In this document: piece after piece, positions 1 through 11,060 of the stretch | Numbering within the stretch: the stretch's first letter is position 1 | Layout of the letters: every line of letters begins with the position of its first letter | NCBI RefSeq assembly: GCF_030253575.1 | Contig: NC_080561.1 | Span: 35,735,564 to 35,799,563, forward strand | Origin: Rhododendron vialii | Lineage: Eukaryota > Streptophyta > Magnoliopsida > Ericales > Ericaceae | Length of the DNA stretch: 64,000 nucleotides | Direction of reading: 5' to 3' | The notes under the pieces: model-generated | The model's database searches: none | Told to the model about the DNA's origin: nothing | The model's input: the letters and a program-made list of their open reading frames with translations, nothing else | Program-made: the position numbers and the translations under genes

Positions 1-244
1 GCTTTTTCTTCTACCATGGAATCCGTCGTACGTGAAATCGTCTCCTGTTCCGTCCTCTGCCGAACTCACGTCCCAGGTCAAGAGCCAGATCACGTCCAAT
101 AACTGCCGCAGCCTCGTGCAAAAAGTCACGCCTGATTACGTCGAGGAATTAATTCCGCCTGACGTCGTCCTCGAATTCTTCCGCCTGATCAGTAGCATCA
201 TATTTTATAGTTTATATTGTAGGGTTTTAACTTTTAAGTCCTAA
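1..244 (+). other. unassigned GC-richer open stretch at window edge
   Basis: One plus-strand frame is open from the window edge to a stop at about 244 and has no ATG of its own. Its last third reads like a short helical segment (SLVQKVTPDYVEELIPPDVV). It is richer in GC than the following DNA, so it could be the last exon of a gene starting left of the window. I recognise no family. A chance open frame is equally possible. Confidence 0.2.
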
Positions 245-689
245 ATTACATTAAGCTCCTTTGGACTTTGGATAATAATAGATTAATTATGCAACTTTTA
301 GACAATCTGCACTATGACCCCAAGCTTCTTTTAATCTTCTTATTACTCAATCCAATTTGCACATTTTCGCACCCATCAATCTTTGAGGCCTGCAAACACC
401 ATAAAATACTAAAACGAATCAAGTAACAGGGTAAACGGATAAACAATGCGTAAATTAAAAGGAGTAAATGGGTGCTTTTCAGCACCTATCAACTAATGTC
501 TAGCGCTCTAAAATACAAAATAATATTGATTTTCTTCCACTTCCTAAACAAACACTCTAGGAATAAATAAAAAATATATTACAACTCGATATTATGGGAT
601 ACACGCGAATATGTATTTTGTCGTGAAATTGCCAAATAAGACACACCACGAAATATGAATTTTACATATCCTCTTTGTCAATGTTTGTA
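245..689. other. AT-rich intergenic stretch
   Basis: I see no coding frame, terminal repeat or hairpin here, only AT-rich DNA. Confidence 0.4.
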
Positions 690-830
690 CTGATCAATGG
701 CTCCCCTTTCCAAGAATTCCAGCCACAGAGGGGCCTTAGACAAGGTGATCACTTATCACCCTTCTTGTTCAAATGTGGTTTCAAAACCACTTAATCTATT
801 GTTTGAAAGGGCTAGAATAAGGTGTTGAAC
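690..830 (+). mobile_element. LINE (L1-type) reverse transcriptase remnant
   Basis: The plus strand translates to [19 protein letters not shown] followed by HLSPFLF, which is the conserved RT palm block of plant L1-like LINEs (usual form GLRQGDPLSPFLF). A second piece, LNLLFERAR, follows in another frame, so the copy is frameshifted. Only about 140 bp are recognisable and the rest of the ORF is missing. It is a dead fragment. Confidence 0.7.
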
Positions 831-1009
831 TAAGGGAATCCAAATGAGAAATATTAATCCGATTCAAACGTTCTTTCCCTCAACAAAAACCTCTTTTAGT
901 TCTTGTAGCAATTTTCCCATTTTCTTCATCTCCATGGTCTACACGAGTAGTGGGCAGTTAATGAGAAATTGTGAATTGCACCACTGCCTAATGTATTAGG
1001 AAAAGTCAA

Positions 1010-1354
1010 GCCGCTTTCCTATGATTGATGTTGGGCCAGCATCCACATTTGTGAAAACAAATTCAATAGGTTTAGGTACGCTCCTAAACAAATTTTCCTT
1101 CGTAGTGATTTATTCGGATTTGCACATGTGGAAGCACAGGAAATTGGCTTGGGCATGTCTAATTTGTCAATTATACGAGGGAGAAGTGATGGTAGGAGCC
1201 TACCTAAACCTATTGAATTTGTTTTCACAAATGTGGATGCTGGCCCAACATCGATCATAGGAAAGCGGTTTGACAAATTAGATATGCCCAAGCCAATTTC
1301 CAGTGCTTCCACTTTCACATGTGCAAATCCGAATAAATCACTACGACGAAAAAT
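1010..1354. repeat. interleaved inverted repeat (order A-B-A'-B')
   Basis: Segment A (about 1010-1086) is reverse-complemented at about 1192-1268. Segment B (about 1091-1169) is reverse-complemented at about 1271-1354. The arms are therefore interleaved rather than nested. Each pair is about 75-80 bp and over 85% matched by eye. Open frames on both strands here are by-products of the repeat. I could not assign a transposon family. Confidence 0.75.
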
Positions 1355-1559
1355 TATTCGGTGCATATCACTTCACTTGAATTTTAATTAATCGGGCCTT
1401 CCTCCCAATCACAAAATTAATGTGGCTCGTTAATTTCAGCCCAAGAAACTTATAAATATCGGCCCAATTTAATTAATATATCTAATTAAATGACCCTCCA
1501 GTGCTAGCCCAAAGTTTAATGCGAAAAACAGGTGTAAATAGTAATACAAAGTGTTTCGA

Positions 1560-2409
1560 CACTACTACAAAAATAGATAAAGATCTCGGTCATTTGGTGT
1601 GATTTTTCACTTTTAATCTCGCATTCAAAACCGTGGTCTATCAAGGTGTAACTAAAAGTCTTTATCTTTTAACCATAGGATAAAAATCGTGATTAAAACT
1701 CATTTAAACCGTGACTAAAAACATAAAAACTATGATTAAATTGATAAAACCGTGACCTTTAATAGCTTAACATCTCAGTTTTATTATAAAACTGTGGTTG
1801 TTTAGAGAGAAATAATCTCAGTTTTTGAAAAAACTGAGATTAAAAGTGGTGTTTTCCTAAGGGAAAAAATTCTACTCTATTTCTCCTGTTGGGTTTTGAA
1901 CCCAAGTCTCTTGAGTTTTATATAGAAGCTTTAACCAACTACACCACTCACACTTTTCAATATATAATTGAAATATTTAATATATAACATATGCGTTTAA
2001 CTTACGATCTCAGTTTTTAGATGACTGAGATTAAAGATTTTTTTTATCTCAGTTTTTCTTAAATGAGATATATTCTTTCATATACAATCTCAGTTTTTCA
2101 AAAACGAGATCTATTCTTTAAGTTACAATCTCGCTTTTAAATTACTGAGATTAAAAAATTTTTTCATCTCAGTTTTTTTCGAAACGAGATATATTCTTTC
2201 ATATATAATCTCAGATTTTTGAGAATGAGATCTATTCTTCAAGTTACGATCTCACTTTTTAGATTACTGAGATTAAAAAATCTTTCCATCTCAGTTTTTT
2301 CGTATAACTGAGATGAAAACTATAGTCTATAACATTTTACTACGCTTTTACAAAAAGTGAGATCTTTTTAATTTTTGTACCGTGATCTTTATATCATTTT
2401 GTAGTAGTG
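1560..2409. mobile_element. CACTA (En/Spm) non-autonomous element
   Basis: The element starts CACTACTACAAAAA and ends TTTTGTAGTAGTG, giving 12-13 bp CACTA-type terminal inverted repeats. It is flanked on both sides by the 3-bp duplication CGA (1557-1559 and 2410-2412). At 850 bp it is far shorter than autonomous CACTA elements and has no transposase. The interior holds many sub-terminal copies of ATCTCAGTTTTT and its complement, the usual arrangement of transposase-binding sites in this superfamily. The intact ends and duplication suggest a fairly recent insertion. Confidence 0.9.
1886..1952 (-). repeat. tRNA-like sequence inside the CACTA element
   Basis: The minus strand reads TGGTGTAGTTGGTTAAAGC, then about 30 bp later GGGTTCAAAACCC. 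These resemble the A box and B box of a tRNA gene. The arms needed for a full cloverleaf are not evident, so I read this as a tRNA or SINE relic captured by the transposon, not a working tRNA gene. Confidence 0.45.
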
Positions 2410-2626
2410 CGAACTGATTTGCACTGACCTCGAATTAATCCCTACCGCCCCTCACACATCTATCACTCTATAAATTGCCACCGGCCCACCAATCTATGCG
2501 TGCAGTTGGGTCCGTCTCTCAATCCCTTTCTATGACCAAGCCATGCACTAGTTCTTTGTGGATGAGTAACTAATGGTTTGATATGCAAGTATAATTCCAC
2601 TTAGGTGTGACGTGGAATCCCCTAAT

Positions 2627-3431
2627 TAGGGATGGCAATGGGGAGGGTCGGGGGTGGATACCACTATCCCCGTCCTCGATCCCCAAACTCAAATTCCTCC
2701 CTATCCCCGGTGGGGATTTATTTTTACCCTCCATCCCCGCCCCAAACGGAGAACGGGGATCCCCATGGGGAATCGGAGATCCAAAAATCCCAAAATTTTT
2801 AAAAAAAAAGTCACCTGCCATAAAATACGAACCAAGAAACTAAATTCAAAAAAAAAAGAAAAAGAAAAACAATCTACGCTAACATTACAAACCAAATGCC
2901 AAGGAAAATAGCCACAGTTGCTGCCATAGTGCCATTACGAATCAAATCAAAATGAAAACAGTCACATATGCTGCCGTAGTGCCATTATAAACCAAATTCA
3001 AATTAAAACAGTCACATAGTTGCTGCCATAGTGTATTACAAACCAAATTGAAATAAAAACAGTTTCAAACAAACAAGACGAGTAGGCTAGTGGGGCTGGG
3101 GATTGGAGACGTAAGTATCTAGAGTGGCGACTGGGAAATGGGAAAACCCTAACTTATCTATATATATAGTAGGCTAGTGGGGCTGGGGCGGGGATCAAGA
3201 ACCCTAAGTCCCTAACTTATGTATATATATAATTATGTATTATATATAGTAGGCTAGTGGGGCGGGGATCGGGCGGGTACTACCTCATATCCACCCCCTA
3301 CCCGTTCCCCACTTTTTTTAAAAAATTATCCCCAAACCCTACCCGATCCCCAAATAATCCCCGAATCCTCTACCCATTTGGGTCGGAGAACGGGGCGGGT
3401 TGGGTCGGGGCAGCCGGAATTGCCATCCCTA
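2627..3431. mobile_element. hAT-type non-autonomous element
   Basis: The terminal inverted repeats are TAGGGATGGCAAT and its complement ATTGCCATCCCTA. They are flanked by a perfect 8-bp duplication CCCCTAAT (2619-2626 and 3432-3439), diagnostic of hAT insertion. The 805-bp body carries GC-rich sub-terminal repeats (CGGGGAT, GGGGCGGG) and several direct repeats (GTCACATA..GCTGCC near 2915-3030, and AGTAGGCTAGTGGGGC three times near 3080-3260). There is no transposase ORF. Confidence 0.9.
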
Positions 3432-3589
3432 CCCCTAATGGGAGGCTAATCTATATATATGGTAATGGAGGAACAACCATACAGTCAAGCCACTATATGA
3501 ACCCGACTGTGCAATCCAAACCTCCGAGGAACTAGCGCGGTCACACCAATTATAGCCTCCTACTTACTTCAGGATAATATTCACTCGGT

Positions 3590-3664
3590 GGGGAATTGAA
3601 CCCTAGACATTGAGGAGTACTCCCAAAGTCTGGGTATCCGCTCGAACCACTGGGGCAACCCCTG
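3590..3664 (-). repeat. tRNA-like / SINE-like sequence
   Basis: The minus strand begins GGGGTTGCCCCAGTGGTTCG and ends with a B-box-like GGGTTCAATTCCCC, resembling a tRNA with a long variable arm. The short distance between boxes and the poor acceptor stem argue against a functional tRNA. It is probably the head of a tRNA-derived SINE. Confidence 0.4.
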
Positions 3665-3702
3665 AGTGTGTGGGAGGCTAATATTCAACCCGACTGCAAG
3701 AT

Positions 3703-3725
3703 CACACACACACACACACACACAT

Positions 3726-3759
<34 letters not shown>
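3703..3759. repeat. compound (CA)n(TA)n microsatellite
   Basis: A CA run (about 3703-3724) passes into a TA run (about 3731-3759). Confidence 0.9.
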
Positions 3760-3761
<2 letters not shown>

Positions 3762-3767
<6 letters not shown>

Positions 3768-3946
3768 AAATCTTTTAATGGCAGAGCCGATTGTTTACGG
3801 AGTCAATCGCGATCATCCAAAAAGTTACTTTTTCTTGAAAAAAATTCATTAAAATTCAGACCGTCCAGAACACTTTTGAATCATCGCGATTGGTTACTGA
3901 TGTAAAGAACTTGTTCACGGCTGAACCGTGAATAAGCTTTTCTCTA
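3762..3946. mobile_element. MITE, 'TTATTCACGG' family, copy 1
   Basis: The terminal inverted repeats are imperfect: AGAGAAAATCTTTTAATGGC at the left, and the complement of AGAGAAAAGCTTATTCACGG at the right. The same ends occur at 32464-32591 and about 57497-57727, so this is one family. It has no coding capacity. Confidence 0.55.
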
Positions 3947-4805
3947 TATATTGACATACATACTCATTTTTCTAATTAATTTCCTCCAAATCAATTACAT
4001 TGCGCCACGTTGCAAAACAATGGTCCCAATCAATAAAATATGGCGACATGGCACAATACAATTGATTTGGAGAAAACAAATGGTTATACCGGCGGTGTAA
4101 AGAATTTAATCTCAAAACAAAAGAGAATATCCTTAAGTTTTGTCCAAAAATCATTCCATTTGATAACTGCAAAAAGAAAATATTGAAAATTGGATAGGTG
4201 TTTTGGTAACTTCACACACTAAAAACAAAAGAGGGAATGTGGTTAGTAAAAAGGGTGGTGCGCTCTCCAAATATTAATAATAGACAGATTCGATATGAAT
4301 GGTGGCATTATCCCATCCCATTTACCCCGTAGCAATCTGGACAAGCAGAGATCTTGAATAAATTTCTTGAAGTCTAAAAGAGATTTTGACAATCTTGATG
4401 AATCACATAACTTTCCTTTTTTGCTGCAGTTGTTACTCTATAGAACACGTTATTTAATAATACTGCATTAAATAACTTCTTATAAACAATATTCTAAAAT
4501 ATGCAGATATTGAAAGTAAAGCTCCATGCTCATTTTACGCGCGTACAAATTACTTTTATACATTCTTGGGGTAGATGTTGTGCACGCCTATCTTGTTGTG
4601 CACTCAAAAAGAGTTTAATTCCAAGCTTGAAAACGTGACCGAGACAATATATTGTGCTCTAGAAGGGAGTGTAAATTTGTTATTTATATTTTTAACTTTA
4701 ATATATTTGGTTCATGTATATTATTTATCACATACAGGTGATATATAGTAGTGGTATGCAAGAGTTAAGTAACATCAGAGACGTGGAGTTGTTTTTATTT
4801 CCCCT

Positions 4806-5290
4806 TTGTTGAGTTAGCTAGTCTCCTATTTTCAAAAATAATTAGGAGAGTTTCAAGTATAATAAATTATTTTTATCTATTAGGAGACTTCAAACTCTTG
4901 AACTGTTATCTATAAATAAAGTCCTGAACATATTTGAGATACATACAAGAAAGAGTTTGAGTTCCATCTCTCATTCTCCTCTAGAAAATATTCTCCTGTC
5001 AAAATCTTCTCTCTATAGGTTTTCATCCATGAACCGTAGGATTTGTGGTGTGGATATTAAAAGCAAACTTTAGTAGTCTTCTCTACTCAGTGAGAATAGA
5101 AGACGGCGTTCGTATTCGTGTTTGAGCTTGTAGAGCGAGTCTCGGTTCATATAAATATTGAAAAGCTCGAAGTATTCCGCTACGCTTCATTATGTAAGTA
5201 ACTAAGTATTATGTGATTTACATGCTTTCTATAGTGTTTACTGTTACAAATAAAATCCCACTGGTCTTAGAAGTTGGTTATAACTATTAC
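4806..5290 (+). mobile_element. possible degraded solo LTR
   Basis: The segment begins TGTTGAG and ends ATTACA. It has a TATA-like TATAAATAAAG near 4912 and a pyrimidine-rich leader, which resembles a short Copia-type LTR. I found no matching duplication at the ends and no internal region. It is a weak call for an old fossil. Confidence 0.25.
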
Positions 5291-5299
5291 AGTATATAT

Positions 5300-5950
5300 C
5301 GTTGTGGTGTTTACTACTTTCCTCAAAAAGTGCATTAATTTATCCACTGACTTTCTTTACATCAGAGTTTACTCCTCTTCTTCTCCTTCACACACAAAAT
5401 GATTGTGCTCCACTATATCTTCGTAATCCACTAATATATGTTCGGCTAGCTATAGTATTAATCCATCACAGTTTCAGAATATATTTGCTACCGATTTTCA
5501 CACAATCTTGAGTGTCGGAAAACTATTAGTTCACAAATTTAATTCGTTGCATAAAAAATAACTCGAAAGCCATTGCAGCTCGGGAAAAAAGCACCATTCA
5601 TCCCCGTACAGAAGTGGATGTATCCTTCCCATGGAGAGAGCATGATTCGCAGTAGGTCTCAACCACCTCACGGACTAATAAAAACCTCTTATTCATGTTC
5701 ATATATTGTTTGCTTAATTATTTTGGTTCACGGTTATTATTATTTTTTCAAAAATTCCTGGTGCATAAATTTTCTCCAACGTAATTTTCGGTGCTTTTGT
5801 AATGGTAGTTTTCTGTTGCTTCAAGTGGGGTGTAACGGGTGAGAGATGATTTGCCGAAAGGTCAGAGAAAGTGGGGGGTTTGGTGGGAATATAGATCAGT
5901 CTCTCTGTAATATTTTCTTGATGCAGCACTAACTCAGGGAAATGATGAAG
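5300..5950. other. peroxidase upstream region
   Basis: No coding sequence is recognised. The stretch lies directly upstream of the peroxidase TATA box and probably contains its promoter. Confidence 0.35.
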
Positions 5951-5958
5951 ACCGGCTC

Positions 5959-5966
5959 TATATAAA
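5959..5966 (+). promoter_or_regulatory. TATA box of the peroxidase gene
   Basis: TATATAAA lies 101 bp upstream of the peroxidase start codon. That spacing leaves room for a transcription start near 5990 and a leader of about 75 bases. Confidence 0.6.
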
Positions 5967-6066
5967 GGCTTAAATTGTATCGATATCACATAAACAAACA
6001 AAAAGCAGAGACAAAAGAAAGTGTCAAAGCTAGCCAAGGAAGATCAGACCAGACCAGACCAGAGAA

Positions 6067-9000
6067 ATGGCTAACAAGCATCGATTTGGCCCAATCTTCT
6101 TCATCTTTCTGTCGTTGTTGCCCTTACTCTTGCAGTTTTCTTCTGGTACCAGCTTCTTACCTATTTTGACGCTCTCTTTTGAATAACCCACTATGTATAA
6201 ATGTAAAATAGAAGTTTTTTATTTATAATTCAGGTGTCGTGTCTAGGCCAGCTTACGTGCATTCCATTACTCTAATATAGTAGAAGATATTGACCATTGC
6301 ATAACCACCTAGACTTCCGTAGTTCATATAGGACGGAACACGCGATCTTGCTCCATAGCTAGTTGCAAAATGTCACAACTTCTTTTGGAAGTGGAATATA
6401 TACGCCATTAATATCGATGAATGGATCTGAGGGATCAATAATCCCACCAACTGATGTGAAGGTAATTTGTGATTTGTGTTTGAAAGCTCCCAAATTAAGC
6501 TTCGACGTGTTCCTACACGAGCACACATTGGTAAGTTCAGTTTTATATTGCCTCGTGATTTGAAAGTAGAACCGGTTTATATATGCCTCGATTACTATCA
6601 CTAATGCACTTGTCAATTGCACCATGCATAATGAGATTCAGACCTCATTGTGCATGCGACAAGAAATGTTTTGAGAAAGAGATTCTAAGATATTCGAGGA
6701 CATCTCAATGCAACCGAAACTAGTCATTCCGTTACAAAGAGTAAAAGACTTGCACAAATATGTGTTGAGACGTGGGTAGCGGGGCATGGCCTAACAATAC
6801 GGAAGAACTTTCCCGATTGAAAACTTATGCGCGAACAAATATACACAAATATATACATAGCAAAATGAGAATTTTACAATAGGAAATTAATTCACCATAA
6901 AAAAGGCCGGCAGATTCCTCATGTTTCATATATATGAGTAGTACTCCATATATAATTCATTTACAGAGTCATTTTAAAGACTGTATTTAGGGATGACAAT
7001 CGGCCATGCCCCGCCTATTAAAAAAAATCAATCGGCCATGCTCCGCGCTGAACCTAACCCTATCCCCGACCTGGTTGGGCGAGTTTTCATCAAATTTTCG
7101 GGCATCAGGGCGGGTATGAATCATACTGCTAGTGTGAAATAAAATTAGTGGTAGTTGGCAAGGTTGATATTTGGAAGAGTTCATATATACCTCCAAAATT
7201 TAGCACACTAACTTCCATGTAATCTTTTCACTAGCTACAGGCGATCTCCAATTGGATTACTATAATGATAGTTGCCCAAGAGCTGAAGAAATCATCAAAG
7301 AACAAGTCAACAACCTCTACCACAAGCATGGAAACACTGCGGTTTCATGGATCAGAAATCTCTTCCATGATTGCATCGTTAAGGTAAAATAAAAAAATAA
7401 AATTATCAAATATTATTACAACCTACACAACATACTTGTCTTCTTCTTCTTTTTTTGGCAATGCAAGGGTGTCCCGGGCCAGCTTGTATGCACCTCGGTC
7501 TAATCCCTATAGCCCCTCCCACGACTATTTCACATGCTTGCACGTGGGGCAAGGAGAATCAAATCTGAAACTTTTGTCAACCGATTCAACCCCTAAGGGT
7601 TGATAGGTTGACATACTTCTTGTTGCTTTTCCTACGTAAGAATTTTGTTTGTATATATCGTTTTCGATTAGGTATGTATACTCCTATTAACTTTTTTATT
7701 CATGTACTTAGTCGTGCGATGCATCACTGCTGCTGGAGACGAAATATGGCATACTCTCGGAGCAGAGTTCAGAGAAGAGTTTCGGGATGAGAAATTTTAA
7801 ATACATCGTCACCATCAAAGAGGCTCTCGAGAGCGAGTGCCCCTTGGCCGTTTCTTGTGCTGATATCGTTGCTCTTTCTGCTAGAGACGGTGTTGCCCTG
7901 GTACGTACATTTTTTGCGTGTTGAGAATACAAATAATATAGTTGTTTTATGACACGACTCGAATAAAATTACAGGACTAGGGCAGAGCCAGAACTATATA
8001 CCTGCCAGAAGTATGCCGATCCAAGGGGCATATTTTTTTAAAAAAAATGCACTCCTTAGATAATCATACGTGAGCGCGTGTTGTTCTTACTTCTTATTAT
8101 GGGTTATTTTTGGAATTTTGTGAAGCTGGGAGGGCCACAGATTGCAATGAAAACAGGGAGGAAGGACAGCAAAGAAAGTTATGCTGCAGAGGTGGAAGAG
8201 CTCATCCCTAACCACAACGATACCATGTCTTCGGTTCTGTCGCGATTTCAATCCGTTGGCATCGATACTGAAGGGACAGTTGCACTTTTAGGTAAACATT
8301 TCACTCTATCTCCCGAGGCTAACACGATAATCGCATTCTTGAAACTACCACGCGATGTAAGTATTCGGTTTGGAAAAGAAAGAATCATAATTTGTCAGTT
8401 GGGGGATATAATTAGTACAAATATTATGCACATCGAAAAAAGCGGAGTGTTATATTTCACGTGCATATAAGATCTGAAAAAATGTCACGTGTTGTGGTGC
8501 TTCCGGTCAATGAAACTTCAAATTTGAAAAATAGATAAAACCGATTTTATCTCCCACCCACCCGACCGACTAGGGACATGTAGATCGTGTCGCAACCATA
8601 TTCAAGTCAAATTGTGTTGAATTGAGCCCAGTACTGAGCCCTCTTAAGATTGGGTATACCATGCTCTTTTCCACTACAAAATTACGATAGCAAACTCTAA
8701 TTGATTCCTTTTATATGCAGGGGCACACTCAGTGGGGAGAACCCATTGCACAAACCTTGTAGACAGGCTCTACCCAACAGTGGATCCTAGCTTGGACCCT
8801 GGCCATGCTGAATACCTAAAACGTCGATGCCCTTCACCGTATCCCGATATGGAGGCCGTGGAATACTCGCGGAACGACCTAAAAACGCCGATGGTGTTGG
8901 ACAACATGTATCACAAGAACCTATTGAGCCACAAGGGGCTGTTATCGGTTGATCAGCAACTGGCTTCCGATCCTGCAACGTTGCCTTTTGTGGAGAAAAT

Positions 9001-9127
9001 GGCGTCCGACAACGGCTACTTCCTTGAGCAGTTTTCCAGGGCAATGGTCGTGCTATCGGAGAACAATCCGATTACTGGAGATGAAGGAGAGATAAGGCGG
9101 GATTGTCGTTACGTGAACCGGGATTAA
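6067..9127 (+). CDS. PER21: class III secretory peroxidase, PER21-like
   Basis: Secreted heme peroxidase that oxidises phenolic and other donors with H2O2 in the cell wall or vacuole. I place five exons at 6067-6145, 7241-7383, 7712-7900, 8126-8291 and 8721-9127. All splice sites are GT-AG and all phases agree, giving 327 residues, the family's usual size. Residues 1-25 form a signal peptide (MANKHRFGPIFFIFLSLLPL). The distal heme pocket is in WIRNLFHDC (Arg and His present). SCDASLLLE is a calcium-site motif and LLGAHSVGRTHC carries the proximal His. CRYVN near the C terminus supplies a disulfide Cys. The sequence closely follows what I recall of Arabidopsis At2g37130. Nothing catalytic is missing, so it looks functional. 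Introns 1 and 2 hold transposon pieces. An AATAAA signal lies at 9157. Confidence 0.93.
6236..6276 (-). mobile_element. Au-like SINE 3' fragment in peroxidase intron 1
   Basis: The minus strand reads GCACGTAAGCTGGCCTAGAC, matching the conserved 3' end (GCAAGCTGGCCCGGACACC type) of the fuller SINE copies in this window. The rest is lost. Confidence 0.35.
6988..7120. mobile_element. hAT end fragment in peroxidase intron 1
   Basis: It starts TAGGGATGACAATCGGCC, nearly the same terminus as the complete hAT at 2627. A GC-rich body follows (CCCCGCC, CGGGCATCAGGGCGGG). I found no opposite end, so it is truncated. Confidence 0.5.
7157..7162 (-). other. no separate feature; intron 1 tail
   Basis: The end of intron 1 (7121-7240) is AT-rich and contains nothing I recognise apart from the acceptor ending CTACAG at 7240. 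Confidence 0.3.
7157..7200. other. AT-rich end of peroxidase intron 1
   Basis: Plain intron sequence without repeat or coding signal. Confidence 0.3.
7465..7602 (-). mobile_element. Au-like tRNA-derived SINE in peroxidase intron 2
   Basis: On the minus strand it runs from CCCTTAGGGGTTGAATCGG through GGAGGGGCTATAGGGATTAG to GAGGTGCATACAAGCTGGCC and a final GGGACACCC. This is the pattern of plant Au-type SINEs, shared with copies at 44713, 56806 and 62575. It lies antisense to the host gene and fills much of the 328-bp intron. Confidence 0.65.
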
Positions 9128-9399
9128 ATTGCGAAAATCGTCATGCGCTATGGGGCAATAAAATTGTGTCCGCAAATTACTATTAAGGAATGATTCGAGA
9201 ATTAGTACCAAATTGCTAGTGACATTATAGAAGAATACTCAGATTAAAGATTTTTCTCTCTGTTTTAAGTCCAAATGAGCAACATAAAATCAACTAAACA
9301 GCAGAACACAATTCCTAGCCTTCTTGAGCTGGCCATCTCAAATGGAAAAGACTTGTAAGCTCGAATATGAGTTTGAGCTATATTTAACTTCAATCCAAG

Positions 9400-9596
9400 T
9401 AAATTTTTTTTTTTTTTAAACTGGTCAATGTCATATATCATTCAAAGCCGGAAGGCATTAATTACAGAAATCGTCAAAAGATTATGAGAGAATCAAAACT
9501 ACCTAATCCTAGATACAGGCCACCTACTGCAAATGCAGGCCGACAAAATGTCGGAACATAATAACCAATCACAAAGGAGGTAGTAGAGAAACCAAC
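9400..9596 (-). repeat. poly-T-headed retrosequence
   Basis: A T run at about 9402-9417 precedes a unique segment, as expected of the poly(A) tail of a minus-strand retrocopy (LINE 3' end or similar). The body is not recognisable. It appears to resume after the hAT element inserted at 9600. Confidence 0.35.
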
Positions 9597-9599
9597 AGG

Positions 9600-9998
9600 C
9601 AAGGGCGGAACCAGAAATCTAATCTTCCCTGGGCTAACACAAAATTTATATACATGAACTAAGGAGAGTTTTATAATTAATGTCCTGCAAACTTGTACAT
9701 AGATACGTAAATGTTCAAAAAAAACATGAAAGAAAAAATACAAGAAATCATACATTATTGAATTTGTACCCTACTGAAATTGTGCCCTACGATGTTTCAA
9801 TGAGTAGGGATCATTTATTATCAAAATCTAAATCGATGTCTTTAACAAGTTCTCTTTCAATACAGATAATTATAGAATGCGCAAGAAAGTGAGGTGGGCT
9901 AAAATTGATGAGCAAAAATTTTACATTTAAATTTGTTTGTTTTTCTTAAGTTCACCTGGGCTATAGCCTAGTCTAGCCCAGCCTTGGTTCCACCCTTG
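9600..9998. mobile_element. hAT-type MITE
   Basis: The terminal repeats CAAGGGCGGAACCA and TGGTTCCACCCTTG differ at one position. The flanking duplication CCAACAGG is a perfect 8 bp (9592-9599 and 9999-10006), as for hAT elements. A sub-terminal CTGGGCTATAGCC-type motif is present near the right end. It is 399 bp long with no transposase. Confidence 0.88.
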
Positions 9999-10210
9999 CC
10001 AACAGGGATCCCCAGTTCAAAACTTAGGAGCGCGCATAAGAAATCTGGGCTAGCTTCGCAAATGACACATCTTTTATCTTATTGCAGGTCAACCTATCAA
10101 TGGATGATGATCCAGCCCAAATTGGTGGAGTCCATTCAAGAAAATAATTTCCACACCCCATGTTTTTGCAGACGTGTTGTAAATTTTACCTTTTATTGAT
10201 TCAAATTAAG

Positions 10211-10575
10211 GTAAATTTTAGAAATAGTCCATCTAGTTTCAACCCAGTCTCAGTTTCGTCCCCCTAGTATCAATTGCAGAGCTTTTAACGCCGCAGTTTG
10301 GTCAAAGTCCTATTACGTCCAATAGATGACATCGCTTCTCAAATTGACGGAAAAAGTGCCTAATGAAAGGCAGTTTCAACATTTCAGGGTATTTTCCCAT
10401 GTCTTTCAATTTCAACTCCTTAACCTTATCTCTCAATATTCAACTCCTTAATTAGTCATTTTTCTGTCATTTTGGAAAGCAAACGTTATCTATTGGGTAT
10501 AATAGGTACATTGACCTAACTTTGGAGTTAAAAGCGTTGCAATTGATACTAGGGTACAAAACTTTATAGACATGA
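10211..10575. mobile_element. long-TIR (Mutator-like) MITE
   Basis: Arms at about 10247-10350 and 10463-10565 form a long inverted repeat. Its core CCCTAGTATCAATTGCA pairs perfectly with TGCAATTGATACTAGGG. The left end GGTAAATTTTAGAAATAGTC resembles the termini of Mutator-type MITEs. A related but diverged end in inverse orientation lies at about 11765-11812, so the original element may have been larger. I found no convincing 9-bp duplication. Confidence 0.5.
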
Positions 10576-10578
10576 AAG

Positions 10579-11060
10579 ATGTTTTTTTTTTTTTTTTTAT
10601 AGCCATACCACTACATTTACTAAAAAGACCTCATACTCGGTGGATGGTATAAGCACTTATGTATTTCAAGTCACAAATTCGTAAACTACCACAAAAATCA
10701 AGTAATTGAACATCCAAATTTTTTGTTATTGGATCACAAAAGTTTATAAACACCACAACAAAAATTGATAAACAATCACAAAAATTAGTAAACACCATCA
10801 CAGCAATTGATATCTTTGACTCGTCTTTTTGACCTTGCGAGTTGGGACGTCTTTTTTACCACAAAATTTGTAAACAACACGACAAAATTTCATTAACAAC
10901 ACCACCAAAATTCATAAATAAACCATAAAAAAAAATTACGTACTGAGAAACAAAATTGTAAAGGGTGTATCGAACACCAAAATATAAAAACAAGTCACAA
11001 AAGTTCGTAAAACGAATTTGTACTGAATACTTATCCAAGAGCAAAATACTACTGTAGTAT
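10579..11060. repeat. poly-T tract then simple-sequence-like repeats
   Basis: A T run (about 10580-10597) is followed by many diverged copies of a motif like ACCACAAAAATTCGTAAAC, roughly 25-30 bp apart. It looks like an old degenerate tandem array. It has no coding potential. Confidence 0.4.

Noticed and set aside
1-244. C-terminal end of an ENY2/SUS1-like protein
   Set aside because: Only a loose LV..TP..P..V..E pattern is shared and the spacing is off; not enough to name it.
1019-1366. Open frames on both strands at 1.0-1.4 kb
   Set aside because: They are mirror images created by the interleaved inverted repeat.
3590-3664. A functional tRNA gene
   Set aside because: A and B box-like sequences are present but no convincing cloverleaf or acceptor stem.
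5714-6037. 107-codon minus-strand frame over the peroxidase promoter
   Set aside because: It overlaps the TATA box and leader of the peroxidase and has no family signal.
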